NCBI RefSeq assembly: GCF_006716465.1
Contig: NZ_VFPB01000001.1
Coordinates: 1,088,983-1,152,982, forward strand
Length of the DNA stretch: 64,000 bases
Reading direction: 5' to 3'
Source: Pseudoxanthomonas sp. 3HH-4
GTDB taxonomy: Bacteria > Pseudomonadota > Gammaproteobacteria > Xanthomonadales > Xanthomonadaceae
Under the pieces are notes generated by a model, which did not search any database, was not told the origin of the DNA, and saw nothing but the letters and a program-made list of their open reading frames with translations. The first letter of the stretch is position 1. Each line of letters begins with the position of its first letter. Below are positions 9,059-21,715 of the stretch, one piece after another. Both the position numbers and the translations under genes were made by a program.

Positions 9059-9599
9059 AGATGGATCTCACCTCGGATTTGAATGTGTAGTCCTTGGTCT
9101 TGAGGTTGGTCTCAAAACCGCGCCCGCTCAGTCTAGAGCCGGGCTGGGTAACCGTCACCACGTCATCGGTCTGCGCCACGTCCCGGTCCGGGAACACCTT
9201 CAACGTGTCCGTGCGGAATTCCGCCTGGCGGGTACCGCCCTTCGGTGACGTGCCATGCACATCGCCCTTCAGGCGCAATTCCTCGCCCTTCGCGCTGAGC
9301 CAGCCCGTCTTCGAGCGCAACTCCCACGACCGGCCTTCTTCTTCCGGAAGCAGGAACAGCGGCGTGGTGATGGTGTAGGTCTGGTCGTGCGGATTGCGCG
9401 CCATCTCGGGGGCACGCACCGCCACAGCCTCCTGGCCCTCGCCGTTCAGTGCGATCATCTCGAAGTCGCGCATCACGTAGTCCGATCGGTCGACCACCAC
9501 GCGGTTGGCTGCGGGAATGTCGCGGTTCTTCCAGGCCGACCAGCCACTCACGATGGCGGCCAGCAGCAGGACCAGGCCCAGCGTGGTGCGCCAGCTCAT
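9036..9599 (-). CDS. lptC: LPS export protein LptC
   Basis: Bitopic inner-membrane protein linking LptBFG to LptA. 187 residues from ATG 9597-9599: one N-terminal membrane helix (about residues 5-22, TLGLVLLLAAIVSGWSAW) followed by a periplasmic OstA-like domain (YVMRDFEMIALNGEG, TYTITTPLF). An upstream in-frame start exists but would place a charged segment in front of the helix and lie deep in kdsC. It overlaps kdsC by 4 bases (ATGA) and lptA by 23, indicating coupled translation. Confidence 0.93.
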   Translation of the reverse strand: MSWRTTLGLVLLLAAIVSGWSAWKNRDIPAANRVVVDRSDYVMRDFEMIALNGEGQEAVAVRAPEMARNPHDQTYTITTPLFLLPEEEGRSWELRSKTGWLSAKGEELRLKGDVHGTSPKGGTRQAEFRTDTLKVFPDRDVAQTDDVVTVTQPGSRLSGRGFETNLKTKDYTFKSEVRSIYEPRSAR

Positions 9600-10141
9600 G
9601 CGGTGCCGCCTTCGAAGGTGGGTGCATGGCCCTGTACGCCCAGCAGCAGGTCGCAAGCCTCGCGCGCCGCGCCTTGGCCTCCCGTCCGGCGAGTCCGCCA
9701 ATGCGCGTGTCTGGCTGTCCATGGGTGCGCGTCCGCGGGTGCGATGGCCAGGCCTACGGCGGAGAACGGCGGTACGTCGGGCAGGTCATCGCCCATGAAG
9801 GCGACGTGCTCCAGGCCGATGCCGGCCGAATGGCACAGCTCATGCACCTTGGCCAGCTTGTCCTTGATCCCGGTGAAGACCTGCACGCCCAGCTCGCGGC
9901 CCCGGGCGACGGCAACCGTGCCGCCGCGGGCGGTGATGAAGGCCACTTCGATGCCGGCGCGCTTCAGCAACACCACCCCCTGGCCATCCTGGACGTGGAA
10001 CGCCTTCTGTTCCCGCCCTTCGCCGTCCAGATACAGGCGGCCGTCGGTCAGCGTCCCGTCAACGTCGAAACACGCCAGCCGAATGCGCGCGGCACGGGCC
10101 AGCACGTCATCGGTCAGGTCATGGAGATGGTGAAGGGGCAT
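9596..10141 (-). CDS. kdsC: 3-deoxy-D-manno-octulosonate 8-phosphate phosphatase KdsC
   Basis: HAD-superfamily phosphatase that converts KDO-8-phosphate to KDO, an inner-core LPS sugar. 181 residues from ATG at 10141. The nucleophile motif CFDVDGTLTDG holds Asp26 and Asp28; motif II is ITARGG, the Lys is in GIKDKL, and GDDLPD is motif IV. A TTG ten codons upstream (10171) is also in frame, but no Shine-Dalgarno favours it. It lies 62 bases after kdsD and overlaps lptC. Confidence 0.94.
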   Translation of the reverse strand: MPLHHLHDLTDDVLARAARIRLACFDVDGTLTDGRLYLDGEGREQKAFHVQDGQGVVLLKRAGIEVAFITARGGTVAVARGRELGVQVFTGIKDKLAKVHELCHSAGIGLEHVAFMGDDLPDVPPFSAVGLAIAPADAHPWTARHAHWRTRRTGGQGAAREACDLLLGVQGHAPTFEGGTA

Positions 10142-10203
10142 GGGGACAGGATCGGGTGGGGATGGTGGCAACGCAAGGGTTCAGAGACGGACAACCCTGC
10201 GGG

Positions 10204-11208
10204 TTACACCACGCGGGCGCGCAACAGGTCGTGAATGTTGAGAGCGCCGACGGGGCGCTGTTCATCGTCCACCACGACCAGACCGCTGATCTTGTGGGTT
10301 TCCATCAGGCGCGCGGCCTCCACGGCCAACTGGTCCGCGCCGATGGTCTTGGGCGCGCGCGTCATCACCTCGGCGATGCGCGCGCTGCGGACATCCAGCG
10401 TGGGGTTGTCGAGCGTGCGGCGCAGGTCGCCGTCGGTGAACAGCCCGGCCAGGCGGCCGTCGGCATCGACGACCGCGGTCATGCCCAGGCGCTTGCGGCT
10501 CATTTCCACCAGCGCTTGGCTCAGAGTTGCGTCCACGTCCACGCGCGGCACTTCCTCACCGGCATGCATCACGTCGGTGATGTGCAACAGCAGGCGGCGA
10601 CCGAGGCTGCCGGCGGGGTGGGAGCGGGCGAAGTCATCGGCGGTGAAGCCGCGCGCATCCAGCAGCGCAACGGCCAGCGCATCACCCATCGCCAGCGAGG
10701 CAGTGGTGCTGCTGGTGGGGGCCAAGTCCAGTGGGCAGGCTTCGGCGGGAACGCTGACGTCCAGATGCAGGTCGCTCTCGCGCGCCAGCGTGGACTGCGG
10801 CCGGCCGGTCATGCCGATGACGAGGTTGCCTTGGCGCTTCAGCACCGGCAGCAGCATCAGGACTTCATCCGACTCGCCCGAATACGACAGCGCCAGCACG
10901 ATGTCGGCATCGGTGATCATGCCGAGGTCGCCGTGCCCGGCTTCGCCCGGGTGCACGTAGAACGCCGGCGTCCCGGTGGAGGCCAGCGTCGCCGCGATCT
11001 TGCGGGCCACATGGCCGGACTTGCCCATGCCGGTGCACACCACGCGGCCCGGGCCGGCGAGGATCGCGTGGCAGGCCGCCGAGAACGAACCGTCGATACG
11101 GGCCGCCAGAGCATCCAGTGCGCGCGCCTCGATCTCGATGACCCGACGGCCGCTGGCCGCCAGACTGGCGGGCGAGACGGCGGAGGGCAGGGGGGACGGC
11201 TGGGACAT
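10204..11208 (-). CDS. kdsD: Arabinose-5-phosphate isomerase KdsD
   Basis: Converts ribulose-5-phosphate to arabinose-5-phosphate, the first committed KDO precursor. 334 residues: a SIS sugar-isomerase domain (about 35-180, with GMGKSGHVARKIAATLASTGTP and the ALSYSGESDEV loop) and two CBS domains (about 205-334). This matches the KdsD/KpsF/GutQ length and order. It is the first gene of the minus-strand LPS cluster and is divergent from ibaG; the 53-base gap at 11209-11261 must hold both promoters. Confidence 0.96.
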   Translation of the reverse strand: MSQPSPLPSAVSPASLAASGRRVIEIEARALDALAARIDGSFSAACHAILAGPGRVVCTGMGKSGHVARKIAATLASTGTPAFYVHPGEAGHGDLGMITDADIVLALSYSGESDEVLMLLPVLKRQGNLVIGMTGRPQSTLARESDLHLDVSVPAEACPLDLAPTSSTTASLAMGDALAVALLDARGFTADDFARSHPAGSLGRRLLLHITDVMHAGEEVPRVDVDATLSQALVEMSRKRLGMTAVVDADGRLAGLFTDGDLRRTLDNPTLDVRSARIAEVMTRAPKTIGADQLAVEAARLMETHKISGLVVVDDEQRPVGALNIHDLLRARVV

Positions 11209-11261
11209 GCGGACGGGGCGCCGACGGGTAGAATGGCCGGGTATTTTATTAGGAAAGCCCG

Positions 11262-11495
11262 TTGGACGCCGAAACCATCCGTAAACTGATCGAATCCGGC
11301 CTGCCGGGCGCCCATGTCGACGTCCAGGGCGATGATGGCGTCCATTTCGAGGCGACCGTGGTGTCAGAGGCCTTCCGGGGCAAGTTGCCGCTGGCCCGGC
11401 ACCGCATGGTCTACGCCACCCTGGGCGAACTGATGGGCGGTGCGATCCATGCGCTGCAGCTGCGTACGCAGACGCCAGAAGAGACCGGCGCCTGA
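11262..11495 (+). CDS. ibaG: BolA-family protein (IbaG type)
   Basis: 77-residue BolA-like protein. These partner with monothiol glutaredoxins in iron-sulfur handling, and IbaG is linked to acid stress and envelope integrity. The start is TTG at 11262, six bases after an AGGAAAG Shine-Dalgarno. The helix ETIRKLIESGLPGAHVDV and the VSEAFRGKLPLARHRMVYATLGELM segment, with the conserved His, are diagnostic. ibaG-murA linkage is widespread in gamma-proteobacteria; here another gene has been placed between them. Confidence 0.92.
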   Translation: MDAETIRKLIESGLPGAHVDVQGDDGVHFEATVVSEAFRGKLPLARHRMVYATLGELMGGAIHALQLRTQTPEETGA

Positions 11496-11520
11496 TTCTT
11501 CTGTCATCGGGGGCGCGTTC

Positions 11521-14758
<3,238 letters not shown>

Positions 14759-14763
14759 AAAAA

Positions 14764-14780
14764 GCCCGGCGTTGCCGGGC
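14764..14780. terminator. Bidirectional rho-independent terminator
   Basis: A perfect 7-bp stem GCCCGGC/GCCGGGC with loop GTT, preceded by AAAAAAA and followed by ATTTTC, so it works on both strands. It serves the plus-strand murA/EF-hand genes and the convergent DUF3108 genes. Confidence 0.9.
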
Positions 14781-14809
14781 ATTTTCAATGCAGGAAGGCC
14801 TGTGGCGCG

Positions 14810-15505
14810 TCAGCGCCAGGACTTGAGCGTCAGGTCGATGGTGTCCTGTCCGTTTTCACGCTGCAGGATGCGCGCCGGCACCGGCGCGTCGGCCACGACC
14901 CAGACGATGGTCTGCTTGTCTCCGTCGGTGCGTACCACCTTGGTGGCGTCCTGCGGCTTGCCGCCGATGGTGATGCGCTCCTTGCCGGCAACCTGGTAGG
15001 TCATCGGCTTGGCGCGGCCGTTCTCCACCATGCGGTAGGTCAACGGCTTGCCCGCTGCCACGTCGCGGACAATGGCCAGGTTGACCAGCAGGGCATCCAT
15101 GTCGCCTGCGGCCAGCTTCACCGGGCCGGCGCGGTCGGGTTTCACGTCGCCGCTCCAGGTGGCCTGGGCCTTCGACCAGTCATAGACCGTGTTGACGTTC
15201 TTCTTCTTGATCAGCAGGCGCGAGCTATCGCTGCTGCTGAGCGGCCGCATGCGGCCATCCTGCACGTCGAACACGGTCTTCTGGCTGAGGTCCACGGCCT
15301 GATTGCGCACGCTCAGCGAGTACTGCCAGCGGTTGCCGGGCTGTGGCGAGACCGACATCTGGCCTTCGCCCACCATGCCCAGCGCACTGGCGCTGTACTG
15401 CGCGGTGAAGGCCTCGACGGCCAGGGCGGGCGCACTGACGCCGGCGAGCAGCGCGGCAGCCAGCAACGTACGCGACATGGGGAATGCGGTCTTCATCATG
15501 TTCAT
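14810..15505 (-). CDS. DUF3108 exported protein, copy 1
   Basis: 231 residues with a signal peptide (MSRTLLAAALLAGVSAPALA, cut near residue 29) and a DUF3108 domain: start VEAFTAQYSASALGMVGEGQMSV, end PARILQRENGQDTIDLTLKSWR. The mature protein is predicted to be periplasmic. The start at 15505 has AAGGAG five bases upstream and overlaps the stop of the paralogue at 15502. The two copies share the domain's length and the ILQRENGQD ending, but the rest has diverged, so this is an old duplication. No biochemical role is known to me. Confidence 0.85.
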   Translation of the reverse strand: MNMMKTAFPMSRTLLAAALLAGVSAPALAVEAFTAQYSASALGMVGEGQMSVSPQPGNRWQYSLSVRNQAVDLSQKTVFDVQDGRMRPLSSSDSSRLLIKKKNVNTVYDWSKAQATWSGDVKPDRAGPVKLAAGDMDALLVNLAIVRDVAAGKPLTYRMVENGRAKPMTYQVAGKERITIGGKPQDATKVVRTDGDKQTIVWVVADAPVPARILQRENGQDTIDLTLKSWR

Positions 15506-16218
15506 GGTGCTCCTTGGTATTCGACCAGGCGGAGGTCCACGCCGTCCTGCCCGTTTTCCCGCTGCAGGATGCGCACGGGGGTGGGCACGCCATCGGCGAC
15601 CCAGAAGATGGTTTCGTCGTTGCCGCCATTGGCCCGACTCACGCGCAGCGCGCTGTAGCTCAGGTCTTCGACGGTCACGTTTTCCGGTTCGGGCGATACG
15701 AGATACTGATATTCGCGGATACGTCCATTGTCCACCACCCGGTAGTCGAGCTGTTTCCCGGGGGCGGCATCGCGGATCACCGCCAGGTTCATCAGCAGCG
15801 CACTCATGTCACCCGCCTGAAGGGGCAGGGGTGCGCGCCGGTTCTTCTTGATGTCGCCCTGCCACTGTGCCGTGCGGGTGGTCCAGTTGTAGGTGCCCAC
15901 CATCTTCTTGCCCATCAGCAGAGCGCGGCGGACCGTGGCCTGGCTGAGGGGGCGGAACTGCCCGTCGGGGGTATCGAAGACGGTGCTCTGCTCGATGTTC
16001 AGCCCAGCCAGCCGCGCGAAACCGCGCGTGCCCTTCACGTTCAGGTCGATCTGCCACTGGCTGCCCGCCTTCGGCACGACCTTCATGCTCGCACTGCCGG
16101 CCAGCTTGCCTTCGTTGTAAGCCTGGTAACTGGCCACGAACGGCTCCAGCGCCAGCGCGGGCGCGGTGGCACCGGCCAGCGACAGGCCGAGCAGCAGGGA
16201 GCGAAGAGTGAGAAGCAT
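15502..16218 (-). CDS. DUF3108 exported protein, copy 2
   Basis: 238 residues with a signal peptide (LLTLRSLLLGLSLAGATAPALA, cut near residue 23), then a DUF3108 domain (LEPFVASYQAYNEGKLAGSA ... VRILQRENGQDGVDLRLVEY). It is paralogous to the next gene, which it overlaps by 4 bases. Twelve bases separate it from purN upstream, so purM-DUF2238-purN-DUF3108-DUF3108 looks like one transcript. In Xanthomonadaceae and other proteobacteria DUF3108 genes are often found next to purN (from memory). Confidence 0.85.
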   Translation of the reverse strand: MLLTLRSLLLGLSLAGATAPALALEPFVASYQAYNEGKLAGSASMKVVPKAGSQWQIDLNVKGTRGFARLAGLNIEQSTVFDTPDGQFRPLSQATVRRALLMGKKMVGTYNWTTRTAQWQGDIKKNRRAPLPLQAGDMSALLMNLAVIRDAAPGKQLDYRVVDNGRIREYQYLVSPEPENVTVEDLSYSALRVSRANGGNDETIFWVADGVPTPVRILQRENGQDGVDLRLVEYQGAP

Positions 16219-16230
16219 TGGAGGAGCAGG

Positions 16231-16884
16231 TCAGGGCAGCAGACGGTCGGCTGAATCTAGGGACAGGGCATTTAATAGCGGCTGACCGTGACAGAGCGTG
16301 ATGTCGCCCTGTTCAGCCAGGTCGCCGCTGGCGGCCAGGCGCAGCACGGCCAGCAACAGGGCGTGCTCGCGCGGGAGCAGTCGTGCGGCCAGTGCTTCCG
16401 GGGTGTCGCCGGGCATGACGGGTACCCTCGCTTGGGCGATCACAGCGCCGGCATCCAGTTCAGGAATGACGAAGTGGACACTGGCGCCATGCTCGGTGTC
16501 GCCGGCCTCAAGCGCGCGGGCGTGCGTGTGCAAGCCGCGGTACTTGGGCAGCAGCGACGGATGGATGTTCATCAGCCGGCCGCGGAAGCGGGCGATGAAG
16601 GCATCGCCCAGGATGCGCATGTAGCCTGCGCAGACCACCCAGTCCGGACCGGTGGCGGCGACAGCGTCCGCCAGGGCGGCCTCGTATGCGGCACGATCCG
16701 GGAATGCCGCGGGTCGCGCGCTCCAGCGCAGTGCTGCCGGGACCAGACGCAGGGCAGGGGCGGTCGGCTTGTCGGAGAACACGCCCACCACTTCGGCGTC
16801 GAGGGTGCCGTCAGCAATGGCCTGCAGGATGGCCTGCAGGTTGCTGCCGCGGCCGGAGGCCAGTACCGCGATGCGCGCGGTCAT
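16231..16884 (-). CDS. purN: Phosphoribosylglycinamide formyltransferase PurN
   Basis: Third step of purine synthesis: formylates GAR using 10-formyl-tetrahydrofolate; cytosolic. 217 residues from ATG 16884, with the phosphate loop SGRGSNLQ (residues 10-17), the catalytic NIHPSLLPKY (Asn107, His109), and PELDAG with Asp144. The ATG overlaps the stop of the upstream DUF2238 gene, which in turn follows purM. The longer in-frame extension is rejected because the family begins at MTARIAVLASGRG. Confidence 0.96.
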   Translation of the reverse strand: MTARIAVLASGRGSNLQAILQAIADGTLDAEVVGVFSDKPTAPALRLVPAALRWSARPAAFPDRAAYEAALADAVAATGPDWVVCAGYMRILGDAFIARFRGRLMNIHPSLLPKYRGLHTHARALEAGDTEHGASVHFVIPELDAGAVIAQARVPVMPGDTPEALAARLLPREHALLLAVLRLAASGDLAEQGDITLCHGQPLLNALSLDSADRLLP

Positions 16885-17501
16885 GCCGTCACGCCGTGAC
16901 GCTCGGCGCGCGCCAGTGGCCAGGCCAGCAACGCACCGACCGTGGCCAGCAGCATGTCGGCATGCGCGTCCCACCCATCACCCTGCTGGCCGTTGTAGGA
17001 CTCGGCCGCCTCGGGCGACATGGTCAGCGCAATACCCCACTCCAGCCATTCGTACACCAGGCTCGTGCACATGATCAGCATCACCGCCAGCGTGAACGCC
17101 TGGGCCACCGATAGCCGTGGCCAGCGCTGGCGCAGCCAATGCCAGACGGCGGGCGTGAAGCAGACCCCATACATCAGGTGGATGAAACGGTCGAAGTGGT
17201 TGCGCTGCCAGCCGAATGCTTCCGCCGGCGACCAGCCCGTCGCGGCCTGCAGCCACGCGTCGTACGGCACATAGGAATACAGCCAGCGCGCGCCGATGCA
17301 GTGCGCCACGATGAAGGCGCAGATCAGGGCGAAATGCACCGGCCGCAGCGGCCAGCGGCGGTCATGCCACCACAGCCACGCAAGTCCGAGCACGGTCAGG
17401 CTGCTGTGCATGGCCTGTTCGACCGGCCACCGCGGCGCGATCCAGCTGGCGGCGAACACCGCCAGCGTCAGTCCGAAGACGACCCCCTTGCTGCGCGGCA
17501 T
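16881..17501 (-). CDS. DUF2238 (YjdF-type) inner-membrane protein
   Basis: 206 residues with about six predicted membrane helices (GVVFGLTLAVFAASWIA, LTVLGLAWLWW, FALICAFIVAHCIGA, LMYGVCFTPAVWHWL, AFTLAVMLIMCTSLVYEW, MLLATVGALLAWPL). The conserved NHFDRFIHL and DGWDAHADML motifs mark the DUF2238 family. I chose ATG 17501, seven bases after the purM stop; a longer start would overlap purM by 47 bases. It is sandwiched between purM and purN with a 4-base overlap with purN. The function is unknown. Confidence 0.85.
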   Translation of the reverse strand: MPRSKGVVFGLTLAVFAASWIAPRWPVEQAMHSSLTVLGLAWLWWHDRRWPLRPVHFALICAFIVAHCIGARWLYSYVPYDAWLQAATGWSPAEAFGWQRNHFDRFIHLMYGVCFTPAVWHWLRQRWPRLSVAQAFTLAVMLIMCTSLVYEWLEWGIALTMSPEAAESYNGQQGDGWDAHADMLLATVGALLAWPLARAERHGVTA

Positions 17502-17508
17502 GCCGCGC

Positions 17509-18525
17509 TCAGCCGATGCGGACGCGTTCGCCGCCGTGGGCGGTGACGACTTCACCGATCTGCCAGTGCGTCAGATGCAGGCGGGCCAGGTCCGACTGGA
17601 CGGCGGCAAGCTGGTCCGGCGCGACCACCAGCACGAAGCCGATGCCGCAATTGAAGGTGCGCCACATCTCGGTATTTTCCACGGCGCCTTCGCGCTGCAG
17701 CCAGTCGAACACCGGCGGTAGCGTCCACGCGCTGGCATCGATCTGCAGGCCCAGGCCGTCGGGGATGACGCGGATGATGTTCTCGGTCAGTCCTCCGCCG
17801 GTGATGTGCGCCATGCCATGCAGGTCGTGCGCCTGCAGCAGTTCCAGGATCGGCTTCACGTACAGAGTCGTCGGCATCATCAATGCGTCGGCGAGCTTCA
17901 CGCCACCGACGTCGACGTCCGCCGGCCGGCCGGCCCGGTCGTAAATGCGGCGGACCAGCGAGTAACCATTGGAATGCGGGCCGCTGGAGGCGATACCGAC
18001 CAGTACGTCGCCCGCGCGTATCTTGGCGCCGTCGAGCAGCTTCGACTTCTCCACCGCCGCCACGCAGAAGCCGGCCAGATCGTATTCGCCCGGACCGTAC
18101 ATGTCCGGCATCTCGGCGGTCTCGCCGCCGATCAGCGCGCAGCCGGACAGCTCGCAACCACGGGCGATGCCGCCGACCACCGCAACCGTAGTGTCCACGT
18201 CCAGCTTGCCGGTGGCGAAGTAATCCAGGAAGAACAGCGGCTCGGCACCCTGCACCAGCACGTCGTTCACGCACATCGCCACCAGGTCGATGCCGATGGT
18301 GTCGTGGCGGCCCAGCTGCTGGGCCAGTTTCAGCTTGGTGCCCACGCCATCGGTGCCGGAGACCAGCACCGGCTCGCGATACTTGCCGGACAGGTCGAAC
18401 AGCGCGCCGAAGCCGCCCAGGCCGCCCATCACCTCTGGCCGGAAGCTGCGCTTGACCAGCGGCTTGATGCGTTCGACCAGTTCATTGCCGGCGTCGATAT
18501 CGACACCCGCGTCGCGATAGGTCAT
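17509..18525 (-). CDS. purM: Phosphoribosylformylglycinamidine cyclo-ligase PurM
   Basis: Fifth step of purine synthesis: ATP-dependent closure of the imidazole ring to AIR. 338 residues from ATG 18525 ([19 protein letters not shown]). It has the glycine-rich [12 protein letters not shown] and the motifs [36 protein letters not shown] and [15 protein letters not shown] 11 codons upstream (18558) is possible but adds only a Pro/Thr-rich tail. It heads the minus-strand purM-DUF2238-purN group and is divergent from the DUF2066 gene. Confidence 0.96.
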   Translation of the reverse strand: MTYRDAGVDIDAGNELVERIKPLVKRSFRPEVMGGLGGFGALFDLSGKYREPVLVSGTDGVGTKLKLAQQLGRHDTIGIDLVAMCVNDVLVQGAEPLFFLDYFATGKLDVDTTVAVVGGIARGCELSGCALIGGETAEMPDMYGPGEYDLAGFCVAAVEKSKLLDGAKIRAGDVLVGIASSGPHSNGYSLVRRIYDRAGRPADVDVGGVKLADALMMPTTLYVKPILELLQAHDLHGMAHITGGGLTENIIRVIPDGLGLQIDASAWTLPPVFDWLQREGAVENTEMWRTFNCGIGFVLVVAPDQLAAVQSDLARLHLTHWQIGEVVTAHGGERVRIG

Positions 18526-18695
18526 CGGGGTGGGGGCGGAAGGCGTCGGCTGGGTCACGGGCGGTCGTCGATGGGGCAAGAGGCGTGATTTTAATGGAAT
18601 CGACGCGCCTCGCGGCCGTCCTGAACGGGTGGCGTTGGCGATGGCGTGCCATTCGGGCAACAATTCACCGGGTCTGCTGAGCCCAAGGACGCTCG

Positions 18696-19778
18696 ATGCG
18701 CTGGATCCCAGGTTTCGCCCTCGCCACCGCCGTGCTGTTGGCGGCCATTACCACGACGCCCGTCGCATACGCCCAATCGGGCTTGCGCACCGAAGGCGAC
18801 GCGGTCTCCGCGCGCGGGCTGTATCAGGCCGAGGTGCCGGTCAACGGGCAGGGCGAGGAAGAGCGACAGGGCGGTTTCGCACGCGCGTTGGGGACGGTGC
18901 TGGGAAAACTGTCGGGCGACCGGTCGGCGATGTCACGTCCTGGCGTCGGCGCCGAGCTGCGCAATGCCAAGGACTACGTGGACGGCTACGACTACCGGCA
19001 GGACCAGGGTACGTCGCCCACCGGCGCGCCGACCTTCCGCACGACACTCGTGGTGCGTTTCGACGAAGACCAGGTCAACGGCCTGGCGGGCGCGCTTGGC
19101 CTGCCCGTGTGGCCGCAGCCGCGCCCGAAACCGGTAGTCTGGCTGGCGATCAACGATGGCAGCGGTCCGCGCCTGATGGGCTTGCAGCACGCCAATGCCG
19201 CGCGGCCGCTGCTCAATCGCGCCATCGAGCGCGGCTACGGCCTCGGCCTGCCTGCCGGCGGCGCTGCGGAGCAGGCGCTGGTCGGTGCGATCTGGCGTCA
19301 GGATACGGCTGCGGTCGCACGCGCATCCGCGCGTTACAGCCCGCCGATGCAACTGGTGGGCAAGCTGTATCGCAACAAGGGTGGTTGGACAGCCGACTGG
19401 GTGTTCGTCGACGCCGGCAAGGTGCTGGCCAAATGGTCGGTGACCGATGCCGATGCGCGTCGTGCGATGGCATCCGGTGCCGACGGCACGGCCGATGCGC
19501 TGGTGAAGCGATACGGCAAGCGCGGCAGTGCGGGCCCCGCGGGCACTTATCGTGTGCTCTTCACGGGCATCCGCAGCACGGACGATTACCTGCGCCTGAC
19601 CGGGCATCTGCAGAAGATGGCGGTGGTCCGGGGCATCACCCCCGTGCGCGCCAGTGGCGACGTGGTCGAGTTCGATCTGGAGCTTGTCTCGGGCCTTGCA
19701 GGATTCCGTCGCACCATGGGCGAGGAAGCCCCCTTCACCGGGGGCGAAGGCGAGCCACCGGCCTACCAGATGCGCTGA
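18696..19778 (+). CDS. DUF2066 exported protein
   Basis: 360 residues with a signal peptide ([21 protein letters not shown], cut near residue 26). The mature part starts [33 protein letters not shown] and contains [15 protein letters not shown], both typical of DUF2066. DUF2066, a PerM-type permease and hda in this order form a conserved gamma-proteobacterial neighbourhood (family knowledge). The function is unknown; the protein is probably periplasmic or outer-membrane associated. It is followed after 15 bases by the permease. Confidence 0.88.
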   Translation: MRWIPGFALATAVLLAAITTTPVAYAQSGLRTEGDAVSARGLYQAEVPVNGQGEEERQGGFARALGTVLGKLSGDRSAMSRPGVGAELRNAKDYVDGYDYRQDQGTSPTGAPTFRTTLVVRFDEDQVNGLAGALGLPVWPQPRPKPVVWLAINDGSGPRLMGLQHANAARPLLNRAIERGYGLGLPAGGAAEQALVGAIWRQDTAAVARASARYSPPMQLVGKLYRNKGGWTADWVFVDAGKVLAKWSVTDADARRAMASGADGTADALVKRYGKRGSAGPAGTYRVLFTGIRSTDDYLRLTGHLQKMAVVRGITPVRASGDVVEFDLELVSGLAGFRRTMGEEAPFTGGEGEPPAYQMR

Positions 19779-19793
19779 TACACAAGGATGCCC

Positions 19794-20957
19794 ATGGATC
19801 TTTCCCCCACGCCGGTCGGAACGCTGGCCCGCCGCTGGCAATGGCTGCTGATCGCAGTGATCGTCGGCTGGCTGATCTGGCTGCTGGCGCCGGTGCTGAC
19901 GCCGTTCGTCTGCGCGGCCCTGTTGGGCTGGCTCGGTGACCCATGGGTCGACCGGCTCGAACGCTCAGGACGCTCGCGTACCGTGGCGGTGGTGCTGGTG
20001 TTCACGCTGATGCTGCTGCTGCTGGTGTTGGCATTGGTCATCCTGGTGCCGATGATCGAACGTCAGGTGGTCACGGTGATCGAATCGCTACCGGCGTACC
20101 GGGACTGGTTCGTTCAGACGGCGCTGCCGTGGGTGGAGCGTCGCACCGGGCTCGAACTGGTCGCCTGGCTGGATCCGGACCGGCTGACGGAATGGGTGCG
20201 CGGGCACTGGCAGCAGGCCGGTGGGGTGGCTGCCACGATGTTCGGCTATTTCTCGCGCTCCGGCTTCGCGGTGATGGCATGGGTGGCCAATCTGGTGCTG
20301 TTACCGATCCTGACGTTCTATTTCCTGCGCGATTGGGATCTGCTGGTCGAGCGCATCGCCGCACTGGTGCCACGCGACCACATCGCGACCGTCACCCGAC
20401 TGGCGCTGGAATCGAATGAAGTGCTGGGCGCGTTCCTGCGCGGCCAGTTCCTGGTCATGCTGGCACTGGGCGCGATCTATGCGGCCGGCCTGTCGGTGGT
20501 GGGCCTGAAGGTGGGTCTGCTGATCGGCATCATCGCCGGCCTGATCAGTTTCGTACCTTACCTCGGTACCGCCACCGGCATCGTGCTGGGCGTGATCGCC
20601 GCGCTGGTGCAGTCCGGTGGCGACTGGTCACTGGTGGCGATGGTGCTGGGGGTGTTCGTGGTCGGCCAGATGCTGGAAGGTTACGTGCTGACGCCGCGCA
20701 TCGTGGGTGATCGCATCGGGCTGCATCCGGTGGCGGTGATCTTCGCCATCATGGCCGGCGGCCAGTTGTTCGGCTTCCTCGGCATGCTGCTGGCGCTGCC
20801 GGTGGCGGCGATTGCGAACGTGCTGCTTCGCTTCGCCCACGAGCGCTACACGCAGAGCCGGCTGTATGCCGGCGACCGGCCGTCCATCGTGCTGGATTCG
20901 TACATCGACAAGGGCAGCGTGGAACAGGCGCCGGCGCGCGACATCGATACGCCGTGA
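19794..20957 (+). CDS. AI-2E family (PerM-type) membrane protein
   Basis: 387 residues with seven to eight membrane helices. There is an N-terminal pair (about 13-35 and 60-85), a soluble helical segment, then the conserved C-terminal half with LPILTFYFLRDWDLL, GLLIGIIAGLISFVPYLGT and QMLEGYVLTPRIVGDRIGLHPVAVI. These are signatures of the AI-2E transporter family. The autoinducer name comes from TqsA; most members are of unknown substrate. I chose ATG 19794 because AAGG sits six bases upstream; ATG 19788 is also in frame. It overlaps hda. Confidence 0.9.
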   Translation: MDLSPTPVGTLARRWQWLLIAVIVGWLIWLLAPVLTPFVCAALLGWLGDPWVDRLERSGRSRTVAVVLVFTLMLLLLVLALVILVPMIERQVVTVIESLPAYRDWFVQTALPWVERRTGLELVAWLDPDRLTEWVRGHWQQAGGVAATMFGYFSRSGFAVMAWVANLVLLPILTFYFLRDWDLLVERIAALVPRDHIATVTRLALESNEVLGAFLRGQFLVMLALGAIYAAGLSVVGLKVGLLIGIIAGLISFVPYLGTATGIVLGVIAALVQSGGDWSLVAMVLGVFVVGQMLEGYVLTPRIVGDRIGLHPVAVIFAIMAGGQLFGFLGMLLALPVAAIANVLLRFAHERYTQSRLYAGDRPSIVLDSYIDKGSVEQAPARDIDTP

Positions 20958-21664
20958 GCAGGGGCATGCAGGGTACCGATCTCGGTCCGCAATTGCCGTT
21001 GGCGCTGCGCTATCCGCCGGATCAGCGCTTCGAGAGTTTCATCGGTCCTCCGCAGGGTGCGTTGGCGGCGTTAGGGGCACTGGCAACCACGCCGGGCGCG
21101 GACTGGGTCTATCTGGCCGGCCCGTCAAGGACGGGCAAGACCCATCTGGCGCTGGCACTGTGTGCCGCCACCGAACAGCAGCATCGTCGCGCGGCCTACC
21201 TGCCGATGGCCGCCGCCGCGGGCCGTTTGCGCGATGCACTCGACGCACTGGAGGGCAACGATGTGGTCGCGCTGGACGGCATCGAAGTGATCGCAGGTAC
21301 CCGTGAGGATGAAGTGGCGCTGTTCGATTTCCACAACCGCGCGCGCGCCTCCGGATTGAACGTGCTGTACACCGCGCGCGGTATCCCGGACGACATCGGC
21401 CTTGAGCTCCCCGACTTGCGTTCACGTCTGCAGCAGTGCCTGCGTGTGATGCTCGATCCGCTCGACGAGGCGGGGCGCCGCGATGTGCTGCGTGAGCGTG
21501 CGCAGCGGCGCGGTCTGGTGCTGGAAGATGCCGCGCTGGAATGGCTGCTTACGCGGACCGATCGCGACCTGGGTACGTTGGTGGCACTGCTGGACCGCCT
21601 CGACCGCGCATCCCTCGCGGCACAGCGGCGCGTCACGGTCCCGTTCCTGCGCAGCGTGCTGTAG
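20954..21664 (+). CDS. hda: DnaA regulatory inactivator Hda
   Basis: DnaA-like AAA+ protein that, with the loaded beta clamp, triggers hydrolysis of DnaA-ATP and prevents over-initiation. 236 residues from GTG 20954, which overlaps the permease stop; ATG 20966 is a close alternative. The clamp-binding motif QLPLAL is at residues 13-18, Walker A GPSRTGKTH at 56-64, and the LDGIEVIAG segment corresponds to Walker B. It lacks the DnaA DNA-binding domain, as expected. It is convergent with murU. Confidence 0.93.
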   Translation: MSRGMQGTDLGPQLPLALRYPPDQRFESFIGPPQGALAALGALATTPGADWVYLAGPSRTGKTHLALALCAATEQQHRRAAYLPMAAAAGRLRDALDALEGNDVVALDGIEVIAGTREDEVALFDFHNRARASGLNVLYTARGIPDDIGLELPDLRSRLQQCLRVMLDPLDEAGRRDVLRERAQRRGLVLEDAALEWLLTRTDRDLGTLVALLDRLDRASLAAQRRVTVPFLRSVL

Positions 21665-21715
21665 GGGCGCGCTCTGCCTGCGATGTTGTTCGCGCAGTGC
21701 AGGGAAGAAGACTGG

